DNA of 64,000 nt, taken from positions 1 to 64,000 of the forward strand of contig NZ_JASCRR010000010.1 of assembly GCF_030010215.1 (NCBI RefSeq), in the 5' to 3' direction. Position 1 is the stretch's first letter. Every line of letters begins with the position of its first letter. The stretch is from Tianweitania sp. UT-5YL-CI-8. Lineage in GTDB: Bacteria > Pseudomonadota > Alphaproteobacteria > Rhizobiales > Rhizobiaceae. Below the pieces are notes generated by a model, which worked only from the letters and a program-made list of their open reading frames with translations, had not been told where the DNA came from and did not search any database. The position numbers and the translations under genes were made by a program. Positions 51,454 through 63,696 of this stretch are shown here, piece by piece.

Positions 51454-53283
51454 ATGTTCCAGACATTCGATTCCACCAACGACCCCTCCTTGGGTCGCGA
51501 CCGTGTCGCGAAGCTGCGGCAGTGGCTTTCAGCGGAAGGATTGGATGGGTTTGTGGTGCCCCGCGCCGACGAGCATCAGGGCGAATACGTGCCGCCCCGC
51601 GCCGAACGCCTGAAATGGCTGACTGGATTCACCGGTTCGGCCGGCGTCGCCGTGGTGCTTGCCGAGAGTGCGGCGATGTTCGTCGATGGACGCTATACGT
51701 TGCAGGTGCGCGCGCAGGTCGACCTCGACACATTCGGCATCGAAAGCCTGATCGAAAACCCACCGCCCGCGTGGCTCGAAAAAACCCTGTCGGCCAACGC
51801 CCGGCTGGGCTTCGATCCGTGGCTGCATACGATTGCCGACGCCAAGGCGCTGAAATCCGCTGCCGAGAAGGCCGGCGCCGTCCTGGTGCCGGTGGAACGC
51901 AATGCGGTGGACGCCATATGGGAAGACCAACCCGATGCGCCCAAGGCAGCGGTGGAAATCCACCCCATTCAGTTCGCGGGCGAACTGGCCAAGGACAAGC
52001 TGGCGAGGCTTGCCGCAACACTCTCCAAGCAGGGCGCCAGCCACGCGGTGTTGACCGATCCCTCTTCCATCGCCTGGGCCTTCAACATTCGTGGCAATGA
52101 CGTGCCCCACACGCCGCTGGCGCTCGGCTTTGCCATTCTGGCTGCTGACGGCAAACACCAGTTGTTCATCGACGAAGCCAAGCTCGGCATCACCGAACGC
52201 GCCTACCTGACCCAACTCGCCGACCTGCGCCAACCGGAGGTGTTGGAGGACATGCTGACTGCGCTCGCCCATGACGGCGCGAGCCTTGCGATTGACCCGG
52301 CGCTGGCAGCGGAAAAGCTGCGGTTGGTCATCGAAAGCAGCGGCGGCACCGTGGTTCTCGCCAGCGACCCCGCCCGGCTGCCGCGCGCCACCAAGAACGG
52401 CGCCGAGATCGAGGGCTCCCGCGCCGCCCACCGCCGCGACGGTGCCGCGGTGGCCAGACTGCTGTGCTGGCTCGACCGCCAGGAACCAGGCACGGTCGAC
52501 GAGATCGCCGTGGTGACAAAGCTGGAGGAGGTGCGCAAGCAGGCGGGCGAAGAAACCCAGATGCCGCTGCGCGACGTGTCGTTCGACACCATTTCAGGTG
52601 CCGGGCCGAATGGCGCAATCATCCATTACCGCGTCTCGCGCGCCACCAGCCGAACGCTGTCGGACGGTGAGTTGTTCCTGCTCGATTCCGGCGCGCAATT
52701 TCAGGATGGCACCACAGACATCACCCGCACCATTGCCATCGGCACGCCCAGCGAAGAGATGCGCGAGCACTTCACCCTGGTGTTGAAGGGCATGATGGGC
52801 CTGTCCATGCTGCGCTTTCCCGTCGGCACACGCGGCCAGGACATCGATGCAGTAGCCCGTATGGCACTCTGGAAACACGGCCTGGACTATCCCCATGGCA
52901 CCGGCCACGGCGTCGGTTCCTACCTCGCCGTCCACGAGGGACCGCAGCGCATCGCCAAGACTGGTACAGAGAAGCTGCTGGAAGGCATGATCGTCTCCAA
53001 CGAGCCCGGCTACTACAAGGAAGGGGAATACGGCATCCGGCTGGAGAACCTGATCCTGGTGACACCGGCCGAAAAGATCGCAAGCGGCGACATCGCGATG
53101 CACGGCTTCGAGACGCTGACACTCGCTCCTTTCGACCAGCGCCTGCTGCGCACCGACCTGTTGACCCGCGAGGAGTTGGACTGGCTGAACGCCTATCACG
53201 CCAGCGTTCTGCGCGAGATCGGGCCGATGGTGGATGGCGAAACACTGGCCTGGCTGGAAAAGGCCACGGCGCCCGTCGTTTAA
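51454..53283 (+). CDS. pepP: Xaa-Pro aminopeptidase family protein (M24B)
   Basis: A 609-residue metallopeptidase with two creatinase-like N-terminal domains and a pita-bread catalytic domain. Metal-binding residues are in LFLLDSGAQFQDGTTDITRT (two Asp), PHGTGHGVG (His), SNEPGYYKEGEYGIRLEN (Glu), as in aminopeptidase P. It removes N-terminal residues ahead of proline. The start at ATG 51454 (MFQTFDSTNDPSLGRDRVAK) matches the family; the longer frame to 51283 has no support. Its TAA overlaps the TAA of the convergent azlD (TTAA at 53280-53283). Confidence 0.93.
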   Translation: MFQTFDSTNDPSLGRDRVAKLRQWLSAEGLDGFVVPRADEHQGEYVPPRAERLKWLTGFTGSAGVAVVLAESAAMFVDGRYTLQVRAQVDLDTFGIESLIENPPPAWLEKTLSANARLGFDPWLHTIADAKALKSAAEKAGAVLVPVERNAVDAIWEDQPDAPKAAVEIHPIQFAGELAKDKLARLAATLSKQGASHAVLTDPSSIAWAFNIRGNDVPHTPLALGFAILAADGKHQLFIDEAKLGITERAYLTQLADLRQPEVLEDMLTALAHDGASLAIDPALAAEKLRLVIESSGGTVVLASDPARLPRATKNGAEIEGSRAAHRRDGAAVARLLCWLDRQEPGTVDEIAVVTKLEEVRKQAGEETQMPLRDVSFDTISGAGPNGAIIHYRVSRATSRTLSDGELFLLDSGAQFQDGTTDITRTIAIGTPSEEMREHFTLVLKGMMGLSMLRFPVGTRGQDIDAVARMALWKHGLDYPHGTGHGVGSYLAVHEGPQRIAKTGTEKLLEGMIVSNEPGYYKEGEYGIRLENLILVTPAEKIASGDIAMHGFETLTLAPFDQRLLRTDLLTREELDWLNAYHASVLREIGPMVDGETLAWLEKATAPVV

Positions 53284-53576
53284 CTCATGATCTGCCGGAG
53301 CAGGATCAGCGTGAAAGCACCTGCGAAGAACATCGACATCAGCCCGAAACGCAGGGCGACCAGCGCCGCCACCAGAAGCGCTGCGAATTCGGCAGGCCCA
53401 GCGGTCAACGCAGCCGGGGCCACCAGCGTGGTCAAAACCGCCGCCGGCACAGCGTCGAGGCCGGCCTGCATGCGGGGATGGATTCGCGAAAAGCGCGACA
53501 GCACCAGATGCCCGCCGATGCGAGTCAGGTAGGTCGCAACGGCCGCTGCGAGGATGATCCAGATATTGACGCTCAT
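53280..53576 (-). CDS. azlD: AzlD-type branched-chain amino acid exporter small subunit
   Basis: A 98-residue protein with three to four hydrophobic helices, opening IWIILAAAVATYLTRIGGHL and containing DAVPAAVLTTLVAPAAL, the AzlD signature. With AzlC it forms a branched-chain amino acid (or azaleucine) exporter. Its start overlaps the azlC stop (ATGA, 53573-53576). Confidence 0.9.
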   Translation of the reverse strand: MSVNIWIILAAAVATYLTRIGGHLVLSRFSRIHPRMQAGLDAVPAAVLTTLVAPAALTAGPAEFAALLVAALVALRFGLMSMFFAGAFTLILLRQIMS

Positions 53577-54382
53577 GGCGTTTCGTCTTTCGCCTCCTGG
53601 AGCGGCAGCGCCGCCCCGAGCACAATGCCGGCGAGCGCGCCGATCGAGACATGCCATGGCGAGCCGACGAGCTTGTAGGCAAGCATCGACGCAGCCGCGC
53701 TGACCAGCACGATGGGAAGCCAGCGCGGCCGCTTGCGGAACCCCATGACGAGGCCGAGAAAATAGATCGGCAACAGGAAATCGACGCCGAGCGCCTGCTT
53801 GTTCGGAAGAAGGCTGCCGAAGATCGCCCCAAGCAGCGTTTCGATCTGCCAGCAGACATAGAGCATGGCGCCCACGCCGATATACCAGGCAAAGGTGATG
53901 GGCTTTCCCTGCTCTGCCCGGCGTTCGGCCTCGGCATAAGGCGGATCGGCCAGTACGAAAAAGGAAAGCGCCTGTTGCCAAAGCGGCCAATGGGAAATCC
54001 GTCGTCCCAGCGAGGCCGAATACAGAACATGCCGGAAGTTGACGGCGAAAATCGACACCACGATCAGCCACGGCGCGACCTTCTGGCCGAAGAGTTCGAG
54101 ACCGACCATCTGGCTCGCCCCGGCAAAAACCGTAAGGCTCATCAGGCAGGCTTCGAATATCGAAAAGCCGTTTTCGATGGCAAGCGCACCGAACAGCAGG
54201 CCAAACGGCGCCGAGGCTACCGTTGCGGGAAGGCAGGTGCGCGCTCCCGCGATGAACTCATCCAGCTTGGTGGTTAGCGACACGCTCTTCTCCGATGCCC
54301 GGAAACCAGTAGGTGAGCGCATCCGCGCAGTCACGCCAATTTCATTGAGCCAAGGATCAAACGAATTGAGTGCTTCGATCAC
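53573..54382 (-). CDS. azlC: AzlC-type branched-chain amino acid exporter large subunit
   Basis: A protein of up to 269 residues with six to eight hydrophobic helices. The family core is PATVASAPFGLLFGALAIEN, ECLMSLTVFAGASQMVG-like residues (ACLMSLTVFAGASQMVGLEL) and IFAVNFRHVLYSASL. It pairs with AzlD downstream. The start is uncertain: GTG 54382, six bases after the ligA stop, has no clear ribosome binding site, and ATG 54322 would remove 20 non-conserved residues. Confidence 0.88.
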   Translation of the reverse strand: MIEALNSFDPWLNEIGVTARMRSPTGFRASEKSVSLTTKLDEFIAGARTCLPATVASAPFGLLFGALAIENGFSIFEACLMSLTVFAGASQMVGLELFGQKVAPWLIVVSIFAVNFRHVLYSASLGRRISHWPLWQQALSFFVLADPPYAEAERRAEQGKPITFAWYIGVGAMLYVCWQIETLLGAIFGSLLPNKQALGVDFLLPIYFLGLVMGFRKRPRWLPIVLVSAAASMLAYKLVGSPWHVSIGALAGIVLGAALPLQEAKDETP

Positions 54383-54388
54383 GGCACA

Positions 54389-56662
<2,274 letters not shown>

Positions 56663-58333
56663 TTAGGACGCCGTGTTTTCTCGCAGGAGGCGCTCGGCGG
56701 CGGCGCGCGCCTCCTCGGTGATGGTGGCGCCGGCAAGCATGCGGGCAATCTCTTCCTGCCGGGCGGGCCGGTCCATCTCGGCGATGTCGGTGGCGACACG
56801 GTCCGAATTGCCGGATTTTGAAATCAGGTAATGGGTGTGGGCGCGTGCCGCGACCTGCGGCGCATGCGTGACGGACAGCACCTGCACGCTGCCGGCAAGG
56901 CGCGCCAGCCGCTGCCCGATGGCGTCAGCCACAGCACCGCCGACGCCCGTATCGATCTCGTCGAAGACCAGCGTGGGTGCGGAACCGCGATCGGCAAGCG
57001 CCACCTTAAGAGCCAGCAGAAAGCGCGACAACTCGCCTCCCGAAGCCACCTTCATCATCGGGCCGGCGCGGGTGCCGGGATTTGTGCGCACCCAGAATTC
57101 GACCTGGTCGATGCCTTCCTCAAGCCTGTTATCGGCCTCGGTGGCAAGTTCCACGATGAAGTCGGCACGCTCCAGCTTCAGCGCCGGCAATTCCGACATC
57201 ACGGCCTTGCGCAAGGCGATGGCGGCCGTCTGGCGCAATTCGGACAGATGCGCGGCAAGCCTGTCAAAGGCATCGCGCAGCGTGGCCGCCTGCTTTTCCA
57301 GAATGCGCAGCTTTTCTTCGCCGGCATCGAGATCGGCCAGATCGGCCGCCATCGTGTCGCGCAATTGGGCGAGGTCATCGACCTGGACGCTGTGCTTGCG
57401 CGAAGCTGCGCGCAGCGCAAACAGCCGCTCCTCGGCCTTCTCCAGCTTCTGCGGATCGTATTCGCTCGCCCGCATGGCCGCCTCGACCCCGGACTGAGCG
57501 GCATCGAGCGAAATCAGAGCCTCATCCAGCGACTTCACCACCTCGTCGAGCAGGCCCGGCGCTTCGGCTGACTTGCGCTGCAGGCGACGGAGCAGGCTCG
57601 CGATCTGCGGCAGCGGCGATGACGGGCCGGACAGCACATCCTGCGCATCCTGGATTTCCGAGGCGATCTTCTCCACCCGCATCATCGAAGCGCGGATTTC
57701 GGCCAGTTCGGATTCCTCGCCCGGCTGCGGATCGAGCTTGCTCAGTTCGGCCACCGCCGCACGCAAATAGTCCGCCTCGCGTGCTGCAGCTTCGACGCGG
57801 GCGCGATGCCGCGAAAGCTCCTGCTCGGCGGTACGCCATTGACGCCAGGCGCCGACAACCGCCCTCACCTCGCCGACATGGCCGCCGAAGGAATCGAGCA
57901 ACTCGCGATGGGCCGCCGCATCGACCAGCGCCCGGTCGTCATGCTGGCCGTGGATTTCCACAAGCGCACGGCCAATGTCGCGCATCAAGGTCACGCTGGA
58001 CGGCTGGTCGTTGACGAAGACGCGCGTGCGACCATCGGCGGTCTGCACACGGCGCAGGATAATATCGCCATCGTCTTCGATAGCGTTGTCGGCGAGGATG
58101 CTGCGCGCGGGATGGTTGCCGGGAACGTCGAACACCGCCGTCACCTGGCCCTGGTTGACCCCATGACGGACAAGCGACGTGTCGCCGCGCGCGCCGAGCG
58201 CGAGCGACAAAGCATCGAGAAGAATGGATTTTCCCGCACCAGTCTCGCCGGTGAGCACCGACAGCCCGGAAGCAAAATCGATATCCAGCCGCTCAATCAG
58301 GACGATATCGCGGATCGACAGTCGAGCTAACAT
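56663..58333 (-). CDS. recN: DNA repair protein RecN
   Basis: A 556-residue SMC-like ATPase. The P-loop is LTGETGAGKSILLDALSLAL at the N terminus, a long coiled-coil region covers about residues 160-370, and the C-terminal half has the ABC signature SGGELSRFLLALKVAL and the Walker B VFDEIDTGVGGAV, then VTHAPQVAARAHTHYLISK. It acts in double-strand break repair and is usually SOS-controlled. It starts at ATG 58333, and the bamD stop lies 10 bases upstream; bamD, recN and ligA may be one unit. Confidence 0.95.
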   Translation of the reverse strand: MLARLSIRDIVLIERLDIDFASGLSVLTGETGAGKSILLDALSLALGARGDTSLVRHGVNQGQVTAVFDVPGNHPARSILADNAIEDDGDIILRRVQTADGRTRVFVNDQPSSVTLMRDIGRALVEIHGQHDDRALVDAAAHRELLDSFGGHVGEVRAVVGAWRQWRTAEQELSRHRARVEAAAREADYLRAAVAELSKLDPQPGEESELAEIRASMMRVEKIASEIQDAQDVLSGPSSPLPQIASLLRRLQRKSAEAPGLLDEVVKSLDEALISLDAAQSGVEAAMRASEYDPQKLEKAEERLFALRAASRKHSVQVDDLAQLRDTMAADLADLDAGEEKLRILEKQAATLRDAFDRLAAHLSELRQTAAIALRKAVMSELPALKLERADFIVELATEADNRLEEGIDQVEFWVRTNPGTRAGPMMKVASGGELSRFLLALKVALADRGSAPTLVFDEIDTGVGGAVADAIGQRLARLAGSVQVLSVTHAPQVAARAHTHYLISKSGNSDRVATDIAEMDRPARQEEIARMLAGATITEEARAAAERLLRENTAS

Positions 58334-58343
58334 TGCTGGCCGA

Positions 58344-59210
58344 TCAGGCTCCCGAGAACATCTTTCCGGCTTTTGAAATCCAAGAACCGGCATTTTCGCG
58401 CGGCTCGAGGCCGTTCGTCTGCAGCAGCTTGTAGGAGTCCTTGTACCACGGGCTGTCCGGATAGTTGTGGCCCAGAACGGCAGCCGCCGTTTGCGCTTCG
58501 GACGTCAAGCCCATCGCATAGTAGGCTTCGACCAGACGTGCCAAGGCTTCTTCGACATGGCGCGTGTTGGAATAGTTTTCGACCACATTGCGGAAGCGCT
58601 TGGTGGCGGCGATATATTCGCGGCGCTCAAGATAATAGCGGCCGATTTGCATTTCCTTGCCGGCGAGCTGGTCGCGGGCGAAGCGGATCTTGTCACGCGC
58701 ATCGTCGACATATTCGGATTCGGGCCAGCGCTGAATTAGCTCTTCCATCGCCTCGATGGTGCGGCGGGCTTCCTTCTGGTCCTGCGTTACGTCGCGGATC
58801 TGGCGGAAATAGCTAAGGCCTATGATGTACTGCGCATAGGCCGCATCCTCGGAGGACGGATAGAGTGCCACGTAACCCTTGGCGCCGGCAATCGCATCCT
58901 CATACGAGCCCTGGCGGTAATTGGCGAATGCGCCCATCACCTTGGCCTTGCGCGCCCATTCCGAATACGGGTGCTGGCGATCGAGCGCATCGAATTTGCG
59001 GCTCGCCTCTTTCAGGCGGCCGGCCTCCAGATTGGCGAGGCCCTGATTGTAGAGAACGTCGGCGGGTTCGGTCGTCTCGACATAGGTCGACAGATCGAGA
59101 TCCTTCTCGGCCGATTGGCAACCTGCGAGCACCACCGGGGCAAGCAGCGAGACCGCCAAGAGCGCCGTGCGCAAAGGATGCCTCGTCTCATCGGCTGATT
59201 TCAGAATCAT
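58344..59210 (-). CDS. bamD: Outer membrane assembly lipoprotein BamD
   Basis: A 288-residue lipoprotein. The signal peptide ends with the lipobox LAGC (Cys31), then tetratricopeptide-type repeats (for example [20 protein letters not shown] and [20 protein letters not shown]), typical of BamD (older name ComL). It is a core part of the BAM complex, which inserts beta-barrel proteins. The ATG 59210 is used. It sits between lpxC and recN, as in other Rhizobiales. Confidence 0.94.
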   Translation of the reverse strand: MILKSADETRHPLRTALLAVSLLAPVVLAGCQSAEKDLDLSTYVETTEPADVLYNQGLANLEAGRLKEASRKFDALDRQHPYSEWARKAKVMGAFANYRQGSYEDAIAGAKGYVALYPSSEDAAYAQYIIGLSYFRQIRDVTQDQKEARRTIEAMEELIQRWPESEYVDDARDKIRFARDQLAGKEMQIGRYYLERREYIAATKRFRNVVENYSNTRHVEEALARLVEAYYAMGLTSEAQTAAAVLGHNYPDSPWYKDSYKLLQTNGLEPRENAGSWISKAGKMFSGA

Positions 59211-59401
59211 TGCGGAATTCCGTCCCTTCGGCGTCGTTTCGCCCACCGGCCACACGCCATAGATCATAACTGGCCGTACCCGGCAACGCTATCGACGCGC
59301 ATTCGCGCATTTTTGTGGCACGTTACCAGCGCGGAAAGCGGCAAAGCTTTTCCGCGCTGGGTGATGCATGAAAACAACAGTTTTGAGGCGCAAACGATGG
59401 A

Positions 59402-60337
59402 TCAGAGCATCCACGGCGCATAGACGGCGGCGTTGACCGCGATCATTTCAGCCGACCGGCCGCGCTCGCGACGGGTCGTCTCGACGATCTCGAAGGCCGA
59501 ACGATCCGACAACAGCCGGCGTAGCGCCGCCGCGTTGAGGCGGTGTCCGCCGCGATAGGAGCGGAAGCAGCCGATGAAGCGCGCGCCGGCAAGCGCCAGA
59601 TCTCCCATCGCGTCCAGCGTCTTGTGACGCACAAACTCGTTGGGGAAGCGCAGGCCTTCCATGTTGATGACGCGGTTGTCGTCGCCGATCACCACCGAGT
59701 TTTCAAGCGACGAGCCGAGCGCGTAGCCGGCGGCCCAAAGCCGCTCGACATCCTTCATGAAGCCGAAGGTGCGGGCGCGCGAAATCTCGTTGCGGAAGAT
59801 ATCGTCATTGATGTCCGAGGCGAAGGACTGGCGTCCGATGACCGGGCTTTCGAAATCGATCTCGACTTCGAAGCGGGTGCCGCCATAGGGACGAAACTCT
59901 GCCCAGGAGGCACCGTTTTCAATGCGAACAGGCTTTAAAACACGGATATAACGGCGTTTTACGCTCTGGGTCTCGATGCCGGCCTGGTCGATGGCTTCAA
60001 CGAAATGGGAGGAACTGCCGTCCATGATCGGCACTTCGCCGCCATCGATCTCGATGACGAGGTTGTCGATTCCGAGCCCGAACAGCGCTCCCATGAGGTG
60101 CTCGACGGTGGCGACATGTTCGCCGGCCGGATCACCAAGCATCGTGCAAAGGTCGGTGGCGCCGACTTCGGAGACGAGCGCACGCAGGTCGCGGCCCGCC
60201 GTCTGAAACACCACACCCGTATCAGCATCGGCGGGCAGGAACGTCAGAGACACCGGCTTGCCGCTGTGCACTCCAACACCAGACAAGGTGACGCGGGACT
60301 TCAGAGTTGTTTGATAGTCGTGCAAAATTATCCCCAT
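59402..60337 (-). CDS. lpxC: UDP-3-O-acyl-N-acetylglucosamine deacetylase
   Basis: A 311-residue zinc deacetylase, the first committed step of lipid A synthesis. It opens YQTTLKSRVTLSGVGVHSGK, the zinc ligands are His in TVEHLMGALFGLGIDN and His/Asp in FVRHKTLDAMGDLALAGARF, and the general base Glu is in EIDGGEVPIMDGSS. Length is normal. It lies downstream of ftsZ on the same strand; the gap of 282 bases holds a terminator hairpin and no gene, so lpxC probably has its own promoter. Confidence 0.96.
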   Translation of the reverse strand: MGIILHDYQTTLKSRVTLSGVGVHSGKPVSLTFLPADADTGVVFQTAGRDLRALVSEVGATDLCTMLGDPAGEHVATVEHLMGALFGLGIDNLVIEIDGGEVPIMDGSSSHFVEAIDQAGIETQSVKRRYIRVLKPVRIENGASWAEFRPYGGTRFEVEIDFESPVIGRQSFASDINDDIFRNEISRARTFGFMKDVERLWAAGYALGSSLENSVVIGDDNRVINMEGLRFPNEFVRHKTLDAMGDLALAGARFIGCFRSYRGGHRLNAAALRRLLSDRSAFEIVETTRRERGRSAEMIAVNAAVYAPWML

Positions 60338-60560
60338 GCGCCCATTCAGCCTAGGTCCGCTTCACCTAAGGAAGGAGCGCGGCTCTTTCTTGCATCGATC
60401 GGAGGGACCCCATCCCCATAAATCACCATCCAACCGAGCTTATAACGCGGCGAAGATAGTATTCCGGACTTGAGACTCCAAATCACGGTTTCTTACTCCA
60501 TGTAACGACGCAACCACATTCCCATACATAGGCAAGCTATTGATTTTAATCTCTTTTAAT

Positions 60561-60591
60561 CGAAAACAGGCGAACGTGGGTACGCTCGCCT
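60561..60591 (-). terminator. Terminator after ftsZ
   Basis: On the minus strand AGGCGAGCGT-ACCC-ACGTTCGCCT forms a 10-bp stem (one G-U pair) and is followed by GTTTTCG. It ends the ftsZ transcript 29 bases after the stop codon. The rest of the gap to lpxC is AT-rich and shows TTAA half-sites, but no clear CtrA site. Confidence 0.72.
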
Positions 60592-60619
60592 GTTAATGAT
60601 TGTTACAAACCGTTAACAA

Positions 60620-62311
60620 TCAGTTCGCTTGGCGGCGAAGAAAGGCCGGAATCTCCAACTGATCTTCTTCATGAGTCGCACGCGGCTGCGGCGAAACACG
60701 GCCGTGGTCGTCCAACTGACCCCGACGCGGTGCGTAGAGCTGGGCTTCCTGGCTCGGCGCGCGGCGGGTTTCAGGTGCGGGCTGACGCAGTTTCGGCTCG
60801 CGCGGCGCCTGTGCGGCAGGCTGCAGACGGGCCGGTTCTTCCTCGCGACGGGTCAAACCATTGGTCAGGCGCTTGAGCAGGCCCATCGGGCCGCGCTCTT
60901 CATGATCGACCGGATGGCTCTTGGCTTCAACCTCGGCACGCACAACCGGCGGGAAGTCCTCGACGCGCGGCATACGCGGCTGGACAGGCGCCGGAGCGGG
61001 CTGCTGCACGGCCTCGCGCAGCGGAGCCTGGGCAACGGGTGCGGGTTGCGGCTGCACGTGCTGAACAGGAGCCTGGGCGACGGGAGCGGCCGGAGGCGCC
61101 TGGAACAGCTTGCTCTGCGGACGGAACTCGTCGGCATGCGGGGCTGCGGGACGCGGCTGGGCATGGAAGGCATTCTGCTCAGCCATCTGCATGGCTTCCG
61201 CTACGGGGTCGGCGGCACGGATTTCTAACCGCGGCTGATCCAGCTGAACCTGCTGCGCAGGAGCCGGACGCGAATCAGCCGCCGGCCGAGGGGACGGCTT
61301 GATCGGCTGACGGATGGTGATCGGTGCAGCGGCGATTTCGGCAGCTGTCTTGTCGATGCCTGTCGCGACGACCGACACGCGGATGACGCCTTCCAGTTCC
61401 TCGTCGAAGGTCGCGCCCAGGATGATGTTGGCGTCCTGATCGACTTCCTCGCGGATACGGGTTGCGGCTTCGTCGACTTCGAACAGGGTCAGGTCGCGGC
61501 CGCCGGTGATGGAGATCAGCAGGCCCTTCGCACCCTTCATCGAGGTTTCATCAAGCAGCGGGTTGGCGATCGCAGCTTCCGCGGCGGCCATTGCACGGCC
61601 CTCGCCCGAAGCTTCGCCGGTGCCCATCATCGCCTTGCCCATCTCGCGCATCACCGAACGGACGTCGGCGAAGTCGAGATTGATCAGGCCTTCCTTGACC
61701 ATCAGGTCCGTAATGCAGGCAACGCCGGAATACAGCACCTGGTCAGCCATAGCGAAGGCGTCGGCGAAGGTCGTCTTGTCGTTGGCGAGACGGAAGAGGT
61801 TCTGGTTGGGAATGACGATCAGGGTATCGACGCATTTCTGCAGTTCCTCGATGCCCAGGTCGGCCGTCTTCATGCGGCGCTGGCCTTCGAAGTGGAACGG
61901 CTTGGTGACGACGCCGACCGTCAGGATGCCTTTTTCACGGGCAGCGCGGGCAACAACGGGAGCAGCGCCGGTGCCGGTGCCGCCGCCCATGCCGGCGGTG
62001 ACGAAGCACATATGCGTATTGGACAGATGATCGATGATCTCGTCGATGCATTCCTCGGCAGCGGCACGGCCGACTTCAGGCTGCGATCCGGCGCCGAGAC
62101 CTTCCGTGACGTGGGCGCCCAGCTGGATCAGGCGTTCGGCCTTCGACATCGTCAAGGCCTGCGCATCGGTGTTTGCAACGACGAATTCGACGCCACGCAG
62201 ACCGGCCGTGATCATGTTGTTGACGGCATTGCCGCCGCCGCCGCCGACGCCGAACACGGTGATCCGTGGCTTCAGCTCCGTAATATCGGGTTTTTGAAGA
62301 TTTATCGTCAT
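60620..62311 (-). CDS. ftsZ: Cell division protein FtsZ
   Basis: A 563-residue tubulin-like GTPase that forms the Z ring. The GTP motif GGGTGTG is at residues 109-115 ([20 protein letters not shown]), with the T7 loop [11 protein letters not shown]. The body ends near residue 320; a linker of about 220 residues rich in Pro, Gln, Ala and Arg follows, much longer than in E. coli, and the chain ends with the conserved [11 protein letters not shown] tail that binds FtsA. ATG 62311 ([17 protein letters not shown]) is the start; the longer frame is rejected. It follows ftsA by 71 bases. Confidence 0.97.
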   Translation of the reverse strand: MTINLQKPDITELKPRITVFGVGGGGGNAVNNMITAGLRGVEFVVANTDAQALTMSKAERLIQLGAHVTEGLGAGSQPEVGRAAAEECIDEIIDHLSNTHMCFVTAGMGGGTGTGAAPVVARAAREKGILTVGVVTKPFHFEGQRRMKTADLGIEELQKCVDTLIVIPNQNLFRLANDKTTFADAFAMADQVLYSGVACITDLMVKEGLINLDFADVRSVMREMGKAMMGTGEASGEGRAMAAAEAAIANPLLDETSMKGAKGLLISITGGRDLTLFEVDEAATRIREEVDQDANIILGATFDEELEGVIRVSVVATGIDKTAAEIAAAPITIRQPIKPSPRPAADSRPAPAQQVQLDQPRLEIRAADPVAEAMQMAEQNAFHAQPRPAAPHADEFRPQSKLFQAPPAAPVAQAPVQHVQPQPAPVAQAPLREAVQQPAPAPVQPRMPRVEDFPPVVRAEVEAKSHPVDHEERGPMGLLKRLTNGLTRREEEPARLQPAAQAPREPKLRQPAPETRRAPSQEAQLYAPRRGQLDDHGRVSPQPRATHEEDQLEIPAFLRRQAN

Positions 62312-62382
62312 GGATGTCGTCCTTTTCGCCTTTCCCGCCGCTGCGCCGCCGCGGCTGCCACTGGGGCTGTCCCCGTCATTAC

Positions 62383-63696
62383 TCAAAAACTGTCTCTCAA
62401 CCACTGGCCCATCCGCGAGAAGCGCCCGCCCGTCCCGGTCATCCGGAACGAGGAGGAGCCTTTCGCAAACCGGCTCTCGAAACTTGCGACCTGCGGATAG
62501 ATCAAAAGACCTACCGACGTTGCGAAGGCCGGGCCTTTCGCCGCTTCCGGCAGGCCGGCCACACCGAGCGGACGGCCGATCCGGACATTGCGTCCCAGAA
62601 TGCGTCTTGCCGCCTCGGGCATGCCGACCAGCTGGCTTGCACCACCCGTCAGAACCACCCGCTTGCCCACGGCGTTGCCGTAGCCAGACTTGTTGATTCG
62701 GTCGCGCATCGCCTCCAGCGTCTCTTCGACGCGTGCCCGGATGATGCGCATCATCACCGAGCGCGGCACCTGTACCGGCACTTCGCCGTCGTCGAGACTG
62801 CCGATCGGCTGGATGGTCACCAGGTCGCGGTCGTCAGCGCTGCCCGACAGCGCCGAACCGTGCATGACCTTCAGCCGCTCGGCGTCTTCGAGACGCATCG
62901 AAAGGCCCTTGGCGAGATCGAGCGTTACGTGATTGCCGCCGATCGGCACCGAATCGGCGCGAACCAGCTTACCCTCTGAGAAGATCGACATCGTCGTCGT
63001 ACCGCCGCCCATGTCGATGCAGGCAGCACCCATTTCGAGTTCGTCGTCGACAAGCGCAGCAAGACCGCTGGCATAGGGCGTCGCGATCAGCTGCTCGACG
63101 GACAGATGCGAGCGGTTGATGCAGAGCTCCAGATTGCGCAGGGGTGCGGCGTCGCCGGTCAGCACATGCATATCCACGCCGAGCGTCTCGCCGACCATGC
63201 CGCGCGGATCGCGGATACCGCGCTCGCCGTCGAGCGAGAAGCCGACAGGCAGGGAATGAATGACTTCGCGCTCGGCGCGCAGCGCCTGCTTGGCGCCGGC
63301 GGCGAGCACGCGGGTAACATCGTTCTCGTCGACCTCATGTCCGCCTAGATTGACGTTCGCCGTAAACGCCTGGCTCTTGAGACGCCCGGCGCTGAGATTG
63401 ACCAGCAACGACTCGACCGTCAGGCCGGCCATGCGTTCGGCTGCATCGACCGCGAGACGGATCGCCTGCTCGGCCTTGGCAAGATCGACGATGACGCCCG
63501 ACTTCACGCCCTGCGACTTCTGATGCCCGATGCCGATGACCTGAACGTCGTGGGTACGGCCCTTGAGCAACCGCGCACCTTCGCGTGGCTTCAGGCGCGC
63601 AATGATGCAGCAGACCTTGTTGGAGCCGATATCCAGCACCGTCAACACGCCGGAACGGCGCGAGGGTCCTTCGTTTTTTCCGCCCAGCCAGCTCAT
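62383..63696 (-). CDS. ftsA: Cell division protein FtsA
   Basis: A 437-residue actin-like protein that anchors FtsZ to the membrane. The ATP-binding motif is [19 protein letters not shown] near residue 18, and [20 protein letters not shown] marks the second phosphate motif; a C-terminal amphipathic helix ([14 protein letters not shown]) binds the membrane. Its ATG overlaps the ftsQ stop in an ATGA (63693-63696). Order ftsQ-ftsA-ftsZ is the classic division cluster. Confidence 0.97.
   Translation of the reverse strand: MSWLGGKNEGPSRRSGVLTVLDIGSNKVCCIIARLKPREGARLLKGRTHDVQVIGIGHQKSQGVKSGVIVDLAKAEQAIRLAVDAAERMAGLTVESLLVNLSAGRLKSQAFTANVNLGGHEVDENDVTRVLAAGAKQALRAEREVIHSLPVGFSLDGERGIRDPRGMVGETLGVDMHVLTGDAAPLRNLELCINRSHLSVEQLIATPYASGLAALVDDELEMGAACIDMGGGTTTMSIFSEGKLVRADSVPIGGNHVTLDLAKGLSMRLEDAERLKVMHGSALSGSADDRDLVTIQPIGSLDDGEVPVQVPRSVMMRIIRARVEETLEAMRDRINKSGYGNAVGKRVVLTGGASQLVGMPEAARRILGRNVRIGRPLGVAGLPEAAKGPAFATSVGLLIYPQVASFESRFAKGSSSFRMTGTGGRFSRMGQWLRDSF

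Noticed and set aside
60541-60560. TTAA half-sites that might be a CtrA box before lpxC
   Set aside because: The spacing is 6 bases, not the 7 of the CtrA consensus, and no matching C follows.
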